A stretch of 64,000 nt of DNA from Polaribacter haliotis. Its GTDB lineage: Bacteria; Bacteroidota; Bacteroidia; Flavobacteriales; Flavobacteriaceae. Below, piece after piece: positions 52,165-60,972 of the stretch (positions are counted from its first letter, which is position 1; each line of letters starts with the position of its first letter). The stretch lies in contig NZ_CP061813.1 of NCBI RefSeq assembly GCF_014784055.1, positions 769,501 through 833,500 on the forward strand, written 5' to 3'. The notes under the pieces were generated by a model. It was not told where the DNA came from, ran no database searches, and saw only the letters and a program-made list of their open reading frames with translations. The position numbers were made by a program, and so were the translations under genes.

Positions 52165-53487
52165 TTATTTTTTTATATTATTTTCTATCATTTGAGGTTT
52201 CCCTGATTTGGAAGGAGCTATAAATTCTACTTCTTGGTAAATTATAGAAAAATTTGAATCTTTAATATACTTCTGTAGTTCTTTAGTTACTTTTTCTAAA
52301 ATTTCTTCTGTGAAGATATTCGATTTTATATATTTAATTGTTATAGAATCTAAATCATTTTGAACTACTTGAAATTGTTTTACCTCTGGAATGTATTCAA
52401 AAATTCCTGTAAAAGAATGAACAACCATATTTTTTCCATTAGGCAAATAGATAATATCTGTCTCTCTACCCACTATTTTTTGAAGTAATGGGTAATTGAA
52501 TTCTCTGTTTTCAGGATATTCGTTTCTTGGTAACTTAATGGCTAAATCACCTATTTTATAACGAATTAAAGGCATGGAAAAACAATCTAATCTTGTTACT
52601 ACAACATTTCCTATTTCTCCGTCTTTTACGGGTTTATTGTTATCATCTAAAATTTCTAAATAAACATGAGGAGACATAATGTATTTATATTCCAAATCTT
52701 TTTGGCTGGCAATTAAAAAACCTTCATTACATCCATAAGTATCCATAACATTGCAGTTAAATGCTTTGTTGATATTTTTTTTGTAATGATTAAAAAGTTT
52801 ATCTCCAAAACTAATTACTGACTTTAATTGAATATCTATCTCATTTTTTAAAACATATTCCGCAATTATATTTAAGGAGGAAGCATAACCAGCTAAGTAA
52901 AATTTATTTTTCTTCTTTTTTAATTTATTACATAAGACTTTTAGTTGTTCCTGAGAATGGCTAAACGCATTTATGTAAATTGTATTAAATAAAATGTCTT
53001 TTATCGTTTTTAAAAAACCTCTTTGGGGCGTAATTCCAGTTTGAGCAATTGGAGAACCGATTTTATAACCACTCCACTCCCACCAATGACTTAAAATTGC
53101 TCTTATGTTAGATTGTTCTTTTTTGTTCATATAAACTGATGCCTGTACACCAGAAGAACCACTGCTACTATATTTTACTAAGCCTTTTTTATTTGTATAT
53201 AGATATTTTTCTGAATTCGTTTTTAAATCTTCTTTGGAAAGAATTGGGAATTGATGAATCCAATCGAAAGGATTTTCTCCTGTTAAAGAAATATTGTTAT
53301 AAGCCGTTATATTTTTTGTTGAGAATTGTAAGATTTTCTCTAAATTTTCTTTCTGTAATGTTTCTAATTGATCTTCAGAAAACGAATCTAACTTTCTCCA
53401 ATATTTTAATTGTTCTAAATAGGTCGATTTATTAAAAAAATCGCCCAGAGGTAAAATTATATTTTCTAAAAAAACATTATAGCTCAT
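52165..53487 (-). CDS. CapK / phenylacetate-CoA-ligase-like adenylation protein
   Basis: A 440-residue adenylate-forming-like enzyme. KYSSSGSSGVQASVYMNKKE is the AMP-binding loop, NVMDTYGCNEGFLIA is motif A5, and DNDKPVKDGEIGNVVVTRLD-type segment plus RYKIGDLAIKLP form the rest of the domain; the final Lys is in SKSGKPQMIEN. CapK homologues are common in polysaccharide loci of Bacteroidota and other bacteria; the acid they activate, or whether they ligate at all, is unclear. Situated between wecB and a GT4 gene. Confidence 0.82.
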   Translation of the reverse strand: MSYNVFLENIILPLGDFFNKSTYLEQLKYWRKLDSFSEDQLETLQKENLEKILQFSTKNITAYNNISLTGENPFDWIHQFPILSKEDLKTNSEKYLYTNKKGLVKYSSSGSSGVQASVYMNKKEQSNIRAILSHWWEWSGYKIGSPIAQTGITPQRGFLKTIKDILFNTIYINAFSHSQEQLKVLCNKLKKKKNKFYLAGYASSLNIIAEYVLKNEIDIQLKSVISFGDKLFNHYKKNINKAFNCNVMDTYGCNEGFLIASQKDLEYKYIMSPHVYLEILDDNNKPVKDGEIGNVVVTRLDCFSMPLIRYKIGDLAIKLPRNEYPENREFNYPLLQKIVGRETDIIYLPNGKNMVVHSFTGIFEYIPEVKQFQVVQNDLDSITIKYIKSNIFTEEILEKVTKELQKYIKDSNFSIIYQEVEFIAPSKSGKPQMIENNIKK

Positions 53488-54498
53488 TTATTTTAGAATT
53501 TCAATCCATTGTTTTTTTACAACTTCCCAGTCGAATTGTTCCACTTTCTTTCTGGCGCTCTTGTTTAATTCTGGATGTTTTCCCTCAATAATTTCTATAA
53601 TGGCATTCGACATTTCAACAGCATTGTTTTTATTTACTAAAACTCCATCAATTTTATGATCTATTAAATAAGGCATTCCTCCAGCATTTGTGCTTACAAT
53701 TGGCAACCCAAGAGCCATTGCTTCAATAACACTTACTGGAGTATTATCGAAATTGGTTGTGTTAATAAAAACGTCATATTCTTCAGATTTTTTATGCCAT
53801 TCTTCCTTGGTTAAAACTCCTGTGAATTCTAAATTATCTATTATTTTTAAATCCTCTGCCAATTTTTTACATTCTAAATAAGTTTTATCATTATTAGGAC
53901 CAATCATACAAAGTTTAGCATTTTTGTATTTTTCTAAAACTAAATTTAGAACTAATATCGCTAATTTCGGGTTATAAATTTCTTTAAAAGACCTTACCCA
54001 AAGTAGTTTAGGTTGTATTAAATTTCTTTCTTTAAACTTATATTTTTTTAAAGGAATTGTATTAGGAATAAAAGTAGTATTGAACTTGTACTTTTTAAAT
54101 TCTTCCTTAAGAAAATTAGATGGAGCTATATTCTTATAAGAATTTTTAAATATTAAATTTGAATAAAAAATATTATTTTTTAATCTAAATGATAAATTTC
54201 CTCCCCTTAATATTGGAATATAATTAATTTTAAAAACTCTTGCTAATTGAGATGTTATAAGTACAAAATAAAAATTAGTTGTGCTAAAGGTATCTATTAA
54301 TATAAAATCGATTTGCTTTCCTAAAATAAGAATGCTTTTTATCATATCAAACAACCGTAAAACTTTGTTTTGTTTATCCGAAACTACTTTAATATTAAAG
54401 TTTTCTGACTTCAATAAATTAGACAAAATGGTTATAGAAATACTATATTTTGTTTTTTTTGTAAGATTGTTACCTATGTATAAAATTTTTTTAGACAT
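53488..54498 (-). CDS. GT4 glycosyltransferase
   Basis: A 336-residue GT-B enzyme: KILYIGNNLTKKTKYSISIT, YIPILRGGNLSFRLK, and in the second domain LWVRSFKEIYNPKLAILVLN, GVLTKEEWHKKSEEYDVFIN and TPVSVIEAMALGLPIVSTNA (EX7E region). It adds a sugar of unknown identity. The stop of the Wzy-like gene overlaps its start by 8 bases, and the CapK-like gene follows with no gap. Confidence 0.88.
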   Translation of the reverse strand: MSKKILYIGNNLTKKTKYSISITILSNLLKSENFNIKVVSDKQNKVLRLFDMIKSILILGKQIDFILIDTFSTTNFYFVLITSQLARVFKINYIPILRGGNLSFRLKNNIFYSNLIFKNSYKNIAPSNFLKEEFKKYKFNTTFIPNTIPLKKYKFKERNLIQPKLLWVRSFKEIYNPKLAILVLNLVLEKYKNAKLCMIGPNNDKTYLECKKLAEDLKIIDNLEFTGVLTKEEWHKKSEEYDVFINTTNFDNTPVSVIEAMALGLPIVSTNAGGMPYLIDHKIDGVLVNKNNAVEMSNAIIEIIEGKHPELNKSARKKVEQFDWEVVKKQWIEILK

Positions 54499-55831
54499 AC
54501 TCTCTACCTTCTATTTTTATTAAACTCATACCATATATAAAGGCTGGAAAAGCAATTCTCATGGCAGAATGATTAATGGTTAAAAACCAAAATATAAAAA
54601 ATGAAAATAAAAATGCTCTTTGATAAACATCTCCATTAAATATTGTATTTGTTAAAGGGGTAAAAAACAAAATTAATAAAGAAAAAACCCCTATAATTCC
54701 ATGTTCTTCTATTAACCTTGTAAGCTCGTTGTGTGAAGCTGCTGTAATTTTTTTTGCACTCATCTCTCTTTTATATTTACCATTACCTACTCCAATACCT
54801 AATATTGGTGAATCTAAAAAATTATTTAATTGATTTTCAAATAAAGCAATTCTTCCAGATGTTATATCTTCTTTTTTTACACCAATGGCATTTTTACCTG
54901 CATATCTATTATCTAGCATCCCTCCTGTAACTCCAGAAGTATAAAGCCAAGCACCAAAGACAAAAAAGCCAATCATGACAATATATTTCGCAAAACTTCT
55001 TATTCCTTTTTCACTATAAATAGTTATTATTAAAAATAAAACTGCTAAGCAAATACCTGCAGTAATAATACCTCCCCTAGAAAATGTAAGAAGTCCCCTA
55101 TAAATAAAATAGATTAAAAACAATGAATCTACGATTCTAGAACCTGTTAGCCTAATTTTAAAAAAAATAAAAACACCTAAAATAAAAATCCCATACCCTA
55201 AGACAGTAGCTACCTGATTTGGTCCAAAACCGCCAGAAGTATAATAATTTGCAGATCCAGTAAAAACAATCTCACTAAGATCTGGTGTTCTGTAGTACAT
55301 AAACATGACCATTGAGAATATTGGAAGTAAAGAATAAAATAATATTTTTTTTAAAAGATTGTTAGTAATGACTCTCTTATAACAATGTATAGCAACAATT
55401 CCTAAAGAAATAGGACCACTCAAGTTAAAACTAATAGCACCAGATAGAGATTCACCTTCTGGTATTCTAGTAAAAACAATTCCTAATAATAATAATAATA
55501 AATAAAAAACATAAGAAACATTTATAACGTTCTTAAATTTTTCAATTAAATAGCCTAATATTAAAAGTAATGATATATAAATCTTTCCTGTTTCGTAAAA
55601 AACAAGTGCGCCTGTCATTCTAATAAAAACCTCTGCTCCAACAAAATATGCTGACCACAAGAGTGCTTCATTGTTTGAGTTTTTTTTAGTAAACACATCA
55701 AAAAAAGCATAAAAAAGTATTGTAAGAAATATTAGCTTAGAGATTATTGGAATCGTACCCAAAAAACCAATTACTATATGTATACCAATCAATAATAATC
55801 TTTTGTTAATATTTTTTTTACTATTCAACAT
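54491..55831 (-). CDS. O-antigen ligase/polymerase-like membrane protein (Wzy)
   Basis: A 446-residue protein with 10-12 predicted hydrophobic helices and a periplasmic loop of about 60 residues near 310-370 (ENQLNNFLDSPILGIGVGNG, then SHNELTRLIEEHGIIGV), which is the hallmark of the Wzy/WaaL family. In a locus with several glycosyltransferases, an initiating transferase and wecB, it is most likely the repeat-unit polymerase. The gene end overlaps the GT4 gene at 53488 by 8 bases. Confidence 0.85.
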   Translation of the reverse strand: MLNSKKNINKRLLLIGIHIVIGFLGTIPIISKLIFLTILFYAFFDVFTKKNSNNEALLWSAYFVGAEVFIRMTGALVFYETGKIYISLLLILGYLIEKFKNVINVSYVFYLLLLLLGIVFTRIPEGESLSGAISFNLSGPISLGIVAIHCYKRVITNNLLKKILFYSLLPIFSMVMFMYYRTPDLSEIVFTGSANYYTSGGFGPNQVATVLGYGIFILGVFIFFKIRLTGSRIVDSLFLIYFIYRGLLTFSRGGIITAGICLAVLFLIITIYSEKGIRSFAKYIVMIGFFVFGAWLYTSGVTGGMLDNRYAGKNAIGVKKEDITSGRIALFENQLNNFLDSPILGIGVGNGKYKREMSAKKITAASHNELTRLIEEHGIIGVFSLLILFFTPLTNTIFNGDVYQRAFLFSFFIFWFLTINHSAMRIAFPAFIYGMSLIKIEGREYV

Positions 55832-55842
55832 GTTAAATAACT

Positions 55843-56991
55843 TTAGTTGATTTTAAAAATTTCATTTTTAACTCTATAATTGTAATATGAATATGTAAAT
55901 TTTTCTGCAATCTTATAATTTGAATCTACCCAATCTAAATAAATTTTCTCATCTAAACTTAAACATTCTTTAATAACATTTATCAAATTTTCTGAAATTG
56001 GCTTTTCTATTAAATAACCATTTTTATTCGTATTTATATATTCATTTATACATGAAATATTTGATACTATTGGTATAGCACCAAAATTCATGCCTTCTCC
56101 GATAACCTTAGGAAAACCTTCACTTTTAGAAGGCAAAAGTATAAAGTTTGATATTTTATAGATTTTTTTTATTTCATCTTTTGCCAAAAAACCATGAAAA
56201 ACAGTTTTATATGAAATTTCTTCAGATAATTTCATATAGTAATCCTTTAACTCACTATTTCCAACAAAATGAATTTCACCAATTTTTTTTGAACTTATAT
56301 TTTTAAATGCATTTAAAATATCATCTACACCTTTTTTAGAATTTAATCCTCCAACAAAACAAAAATTAACCTTATCTCTTAATTTTTTACTTTTTAATAT
56401 TAACTTTCCTAATTTCCTGTCTTTTTCATCCAAACATGGGTTTTCAAAAGATATAATATTTTTTTTATTTGAAAATTTACCATTTATGCTTACTACACTG
56501 TTTGATCTTAATTTTGATAATATAAATCTTTGCAATTTATAGAAAAAAGAAGCATGATCTATCCAACTGCCTGCATATTTATGCCAGAAAACTTTATCTA
56601 AATATAATAAAGATAAAAACATAACTATTATGCTTGGGTTTGAAGGTGCTCTAGAATGTATATATTTATGTTTTATGATCAGTTTATTAATTATTGAAAA
56701 CATCTTTGGGTATGAAATAATTATTTTTATTTTATCAAAAATAGTATTACCTCCTACTTCCTCTAGCAAAACAACTTTTATTCTATTATCAGAAATTTTT
56801 ACGTAGGATTTGTTATTAATTTGTTTTTTTCTATTAAAACCAATCCAAGTAATTTCATCAAATACATCTAATAAATTTTTTAACTCTTTAACAACAGGTC
56901 CAAAAGCTTTATAATTTCCATCTTTATCTAATACAATCCCTGTATCAGATACAACTAAGAGTTTAATATTTCTTTGTATATATTCAGACAT
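55843..56991 (-). CDS. GT4 glycosyltransferase
   Basis: A 382-residue GT-B enzyme. The N-terminal domain is LLVVSDTGIVLDKDGNYKAF, with IHSRAPSNPSIIVMFLSLLY; the C-terminal domain starts KVNFCFVGGLNSKKGVDDIL and includes FILLPSKSEGFPKVIGEGMN, the EX7E-type nucleotide-sugar site. The first 37 bases overlap the upstream GT4 gene (56955-57977), and a later in-frame start is not clearly better. Acceptor and donor unknown. Confidence 0.88.
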   Translation of the reverse strand: MSEYIQRNIKLLVVSDTGIVLDKDGNYKAFGPVVKELKNLLDVFDEITWIGFNRKKQINNKSYVKISDNRIKVVLLEEVGGNTIFDKIKIIISYPKMFSIINKLIIKHKYIHSRAPSNPSIIVMFLSLLYLDKVFWHKYAGSWIDHASFFYKLQRFILSKLRSNSVVSINGKFSNKKNIISFENPCLDEKDRKLGKLILKSKKLRDKVNFCFVGGLNSKKGVDDILNAFKNISSKKIGEIHFVGNSELKDYYMKLSEEISYKTVFHGFLAKDEIKKIYKISNFILLPSKSEGFPKVIGEGMNFGAIPIVSNISCINEYINTNKNGYLIEKPISENLINVIKECLSLDEKIYLDWVDSNYKIAEKFTYSYYNYRVKNEIFKIN

Positions 56992-57977
56992 TTTTGTAAA
57001 TATAAATTTGGAGCAAAGTTTTTATCATAAATTGATTTTAAATCAATATTATTTTCTTTTAAATTATTAATTTTTTCAATCCATTTTTGTTGTTCAAAAT
57101 TATTTATAAAAAAGTTAGGCAAATCTTTATTCAAAATAAGACTTATCTCGCCAGTATTAAAAGCAATAAAAGGTAAAGATTGTGCTACAAATTCAATTAA
57201 AACAAGCGGGCCACTTTCTCTAATTGAAGTACTTAATGCAAATTGAAAGTTATTTAATCTTTTTTGAACATTAAATTCATTATGAATAAAAGTTACTTTA
57301 TTTTGCAAACTTAATTTCTCTATTTCTCTTATTAAACTATTAAAGTAATCTATATCTTGTATTTGTCCTATAATAGTTAAACTAGTATTTAATTGTGGTA
57401 ATAATTGTATTGCAAATAACTGATTTTTATCGGGTTTAATATTTCCAACTACAACAGCTCCCTCCTTTTTTTTAACTTCATCACAATTATCAATACTTAC
57501 AACAACATTATGTAATAAAAAGCAAAATTTTTTTTGGATATTTAGAGTTGAAATAGCCCATTCTTTTAAATTATTAGAAACACCAATGTAATATTTAGGG
57601 CTTAAAAAAGAATTTAATAAAAAAGGGATTTTTTTTGTATTACTAGAATGATCATGAAGAATTATTTTAGTTTTAACATTAAATACTAAAGATACAACTT
57701 TTACATACCGAAAAACATGCCGCATATGAGTATGTATTATATCATAATTTTTTAATATTAACGAAAGCTGTTTTGCATTTTTAAAACTAAACTTAGATTG
57801 TCTTTGAAAATCGATAATATTTATTTTATTGTTTAAATCTTGTTGTAATTTCCCATTATTTATAAAAATCAAAACATCAACGTTTATATTTTTTTGAAAT
57901 AATAGATTCGATAGGGTTACAAAAATACGCTCTGCACCACCAACATTTAATTTGTCTATTACTTGTAATACTCTCAA
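56955..57977 (-). CDS. GT4 glycosyltransferase
   Basis: A 340-residue GT-B enzyme: RVLQVIDKLNVGGAERIFVT is the typical N-terminus, IIHTHMRHVFRYVKVVSLVF follows, and the C-terminal domain shows VVGNIKPDKNQLFAIQLLPQ and SIRESGPLVLIEFVAQSLPF. The start is TTG at 57977, supported by the family N-terminus and no ATG upstream. Low GC and Asn/Ile-rich codon use is like its neighbours. It precedes the gene at 55843 with a 37-base overlap. Confidence 0.87.
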   Translation of the reverse strand: MRVLQVIDKLNVGGAERIFVTLSNLLFQKNINVDVLIFINNGKLQQDLNNKINIIDFQRQSKFSFKNAKQLSLILKNYDIIHTHMRHVFRYVKVVSLVFNVKTKIILHDHSSNTKKIPFLLNSFLSPKYYIGVSNNLKEWAISTLNIQKKFCFLLHNVVVSIDNCDEVKKKEGAVVVGNIKPDKNQLFAIQLLPQLNTSLTIIGQIQDIDYFNSLIREIEKLSLQNKVTFIHNEFNVQKRLNNFQFALSTSIRESGPLVLIEFVAQSLPFIAFNTGEISLILNKDLPNFFINNFEQQKWIEKINNLKENNIDLKSIYDKNFAPNLYLQKCLNIYKEILNS

Positions 57978-57982
57978 TATAA

Positions 57983-59581
57983 TTAAAGGTTTTTTAGTGT
58001 ATTAGATTTTTCTCTATAAATATTCTTAGCGACTCTACTTCTTTTCAGTAGTATAAAAATTGTATTAGGTAAGATTAAAATCCCAATAAAAATTTTGACA
58101 ATTTTTCTAAAAGAACTACCTCTCACTATAAATGTACCTCTAATATTTAATAACAACTTCTTTTTAACTTGTTTTTTTGTAAAATGTTTAAAGTGAGAAT
58201 AAATTTCCGAATAATGCAAAAAACGTCTCTGAAACAAACTATTTCTAGAGGATGCAAAAGTTGTTTTACGAACATTATGGTTTCTTAAACCTCCTCTACT
58301 TGCTCTTAAATGTACAATTCTTAACTGATTATTTTTAACGTTTAATGCACCACTTTTTACACAACGCAAACCCAATTCTTCGTCTTCACTTTGGAGTTGA
58401 TCCATTTTTTCGTCAAAGCCACCGACTTTAATTAATAAATCTCTTTTAACCAAAACGTCGTTCGTTGGAAATCCGCTTGATAATTCTATTTTTGCAATAT
58501 CTCTGTTGATATAATTTGTACCAATCTCATCTGGAATTCCACAAGATATACCTGCATTTAAATTATAAATTGTTTCTAAATGCTTTTGTAGATAATTTAT
58601 AGGAATTTCTTCCATATCGTCATCTAAAAACCAAATAAACTTACTTTTTGCTGTTTGTATTCCTAGATTTCTTGCAGAACACTGCCCTATTTTTTCTATC
58701 TCTAAATAAATAATTGGTAAATCTGAAAACCCTTTTAAAAAAGTAGCATCTCTCTTTTCTTTTGGAGTTTGATCTACAATAATAATTTCATTTGGGGCAG
58801 GATTTAACTGCTGCAATTCCTTTAGTTCATTTTTTAAAACTTCGTAACGTTCTAAAGTTGCAATAACTATTGAAGTAGAAATGTCTTTATTTACTAAAAT
58901 ATCTTCTTCCTTAGAATGGTTGAAAACTATTAGTTCTTTCTTTTCATTTTTTGAAAATGCTTTGTAAAATGAAATTGGCGAAATTTTAAATAAGTTTGTA
59001 ATGTATGTCCAAATAAAAGCTTTTGTATCAAAATTATTTCTGATAAATAATAACTCTTCTTTTAATTTTAGTGACGCTTTTTTCTCAACAATATCTTCTG
59101 ATAAAATTACTGAATATCTTGTAATTACTCCAGATTTCATTGCTTTGTAACCAAAATCTAAACCTATAATATCTAAAGAATCTGAATATTTAGATAAATC
59201 GATAAAATCGAAGACACGTTTTTCTAGCAAACATCCTCTAAAAGTATTTTTCCAAGAACTGTGGTTTATTTTATGATTGATAGTTAAATGCAACATACTT
59301 GTAGGCTGAATAGCATCTAATAAATATGGTTTCTCACTTAAACCAATTTTAGACCCAATATGCCATAAATTGCCTTTTGAGTTTATCGTTTTTTCTAATT
59401 GGTTTTTGGTCGGCAAATTTCCAATAAATAAATCCCAAAATAAAATATGTGTAGCTTCTAATTTTAAAATGCTTTCTCTTGCATCCAATAAAGATTTGGT
59501 TGCATAAGAAATGGCTATTTTATGGCCAAATTCCCAATCAATATTATCTATATCATTAAAAACTACTAAAGTAATTTGCAA
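57983..59581 (-). CDS. Two-domain GT2 glycosyltransferase
   Basis: A 532-residue protein starting at TTG (59581). Residues 235-450 are a clear GT2/GT-A domain: TSIVIATLERYEVLKNELKE, IIIVDQTPKEKR, GQCSARNLGIQTAKSKFIWF, then Asp320-322 (LDDDMEE), and LVKRDLLIKVGGFDEKMDQL. Residues 1-165 look like a decayed GT-A module (ITLVVFNDIDN, THILFWDLFIG in place of DxD, IIGLDFGYKAMKSGVITRYS). The C-terminus is basic with one hydrophobic segment (FIGILILPNTIFILL). Donor unknown. Confidence 0.82.
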   Translation of the reverse strand: MQITLVVFNDIDNIDWEFGHKIAISYATKSLLDARESILKLEATHILFWDLFIGNLPTKNQLEKTINSKGNLWHIGSKIGLSEKPYLLDAIQPTSMLHLTINHKINHSSWKNTFRGCLLEKRVFDFIDLSKYSDSLDIIGLDFGYKAMKSGVITRYSVILSEDIVEKKASLKLKEELLFIRNNFDTKAFIWTYITNLFKISPISFYKAFSKNEKKELIVFNHSKEEDILVNKDISTSIVIATLERYEVLKNELKELQQLNPAPNEIIIVDQTPKEKRDATFLKGFSDLPIIYLEIEKIGQCSARNLGIQTAKSKFIWFLDDDMEEIPINYLQKHLETIYNLNAGISCGIPDEIGTNYINRDIAKIELSSGFPTNDVLVKRDLLIKVGGFDEKMDQLQSEDEELGLRCVKSGALNVKNNQLRIVHLRASRGGLRNHNVRKTTFASSRNSLFQRRFLHYSEIYSHFKHFTKKQVKKKLLLNIRGTFIVRGSSFRKIVKIFIGILILPNTIFILLKRSRVAKNIYREKSNTLKNL

Positions 59582-59589
59582 ACTTCTAT

Positions 59590-60972
59590 TTATTTTAAAA
59601 GTGAATTAAATATGCTAACAAATGTAAGTTTTTTATCTTTTTTTAACTCGTTTCCAAAAAATGAGTTTACCAAATCTTTTCTTTCCTTTTCCAAGTAACT
59701 GGAATCGTTTAAGTAATTTATAATTTGCTTTTCTAACTCTTCTGTATTCCTCACCAAACTTATGGCTCCACTTTTTACGATTGGTTTGTAATGATCGAAT
59801 TCGTAAATCTTCTCATAATCATTAGGATAAATGTTTTCATTTGGCGGATTAAATGCAATATTTATAACTGGTTTGTTTAAAACTGCCAAATCTAAAGACA
59901 CTGTAGATGCCACATTAATACCAATAGAACAATGATTCAATAAACTATTAAACAAAGAAATATCTTTTAAAGTTGGTGTTAAATGATTCAATTCCCAAAA
60001 ATGGTCTGGAACACAAATATTTAGGTTCGAATCTCTTAATTTATAATAAGCTGTATTATCGTCTTTCGCGTAAATTCTTACTACTAATTGAAGATTATCA
60101 TCTATTTTTCTTAATACTTTTTCTATTTCTTCAACAATTATATGCTCTTTTGGTGTGTAAAAAGCCATTCCTGTGGAATACAAAATGATTTTCTTTTCTA
60201 AAGGAATTTTCAAAAAACGATATAATTCTTCTTTAGAATCTATAAATTTTTCATTAAAGTGAAAATCGAATTGTGGTGTTCCTGTAACAAACACATTTTC
60301 TTCTTTTACGGTTGGATAAATTTTTAGTAAATCTCTTTTAATCTTATCATTCCACGTAAAATAAACATCGTAAGTCGGAATAATTCTACCTTGAGAAGTT
60401 AAATTATCCCAAGAAAATAGAAAAGTTGCCGTTTTTATTTTTAGCTTTTTAACAGCATACATTAAATTTAAAGAAATTAAATTATGAATATGAGACGTAT
60501 TAAATACCAAATCTGGTTCTATCTCTAATAAAACATTCTCCAATTCTAAAACTTTTGGGTTTTTAAAATTGGCACGTTCAAACCTTTCCGTTAATTTTAC
60601 TAAAGAACTTTCAGATTTATAAAAAGAGGCAATTAATTTCCTTAATTTTCTTACAATATTAGCGTTTATTGACTTTTTACTTAGTAAATCGTCTTTTACA
60701 ATTTTTAAATTTCCTGTTACCGAGTTTAATTTATTCAAATGCGCAATTTGAAGAATTTTCAACAACTCATTTGCATATTTATTTTGTTGATGCTCTTCTT
60801 CTAATTCATAAAATTCATCACATTTAGCAACTAAATATTTTTTAATTTCTTCATTAGGAACCACAGAGAAAAATATGATTTTATATTCTTCTCTTAATGC
60901 ATCTGTAATGCCAGAATACACAAAGTTTTTTATGGATTCTCCTCTTGGTAATATGATGATTAGTTTTTTCAT
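59590..60972 (-). CDS. GT-B-like glycosyl- or glycerophosphotransferase
   Basis: A 460-residue cytoplasmic protein. ILPRGESIKNFVYSGITDAL opens the first Rossmann domain, FNTSHIHNLISLNLMYAVKK follows, and VTGTPQFDFHFNEKF plus IILYSTGMAFYTPKEHIIVE start the second. SLFNSLLNHCSIGINVASTV and VSLDLAVLNKPVINIAF make up the nucleotide-binding end. This resembles CDP-glycerol glycerophosphotransferase-like and UDP-glycosyltransferase-type proteins of capsule loci; exact activity not determined. It overlaps asnB by one base. Confidence 0.72.
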   Translation of the reverse strand: MKKLIIILPRGESIKNFVYSGITDALREEYKIIFFSVVPNEEIKKYLVAKCDEFYELEEEHQQNKYANELLKILQIAHLNKLNSVTGNLKIVKDDLLSKKSINANIVRKLRKLIASFYKSESSLVKLTERFERANFKNPKVLELENVLLEIEPDLVFNTSHIHNLISLNLMYAVKKLKIKTATFLFSWDNLTSQGRIIPTYDVYFTWNDKIKRDLLKIYPTVKEENVFVTGTPQFDFHFNEKFIDSKEELYRFLKIPLEKKIILYSTGMAFYTPKEHIIVEEIEKVLRKIDDNLQLVVRIYAKDDNTAYYKLRDSNLNICVPDHFWELNHLTPTLKDISLFNSLLNHCSIGINVASTVSLDLAVLNKPVINIAFNPPNENIYPNDYEKIYEFDHYKPIVKSGAISLVRNTEELEKQIINYLNDSSYLEKERKDLVNSFFGNELKKDKKLTFVSIFNSLLK

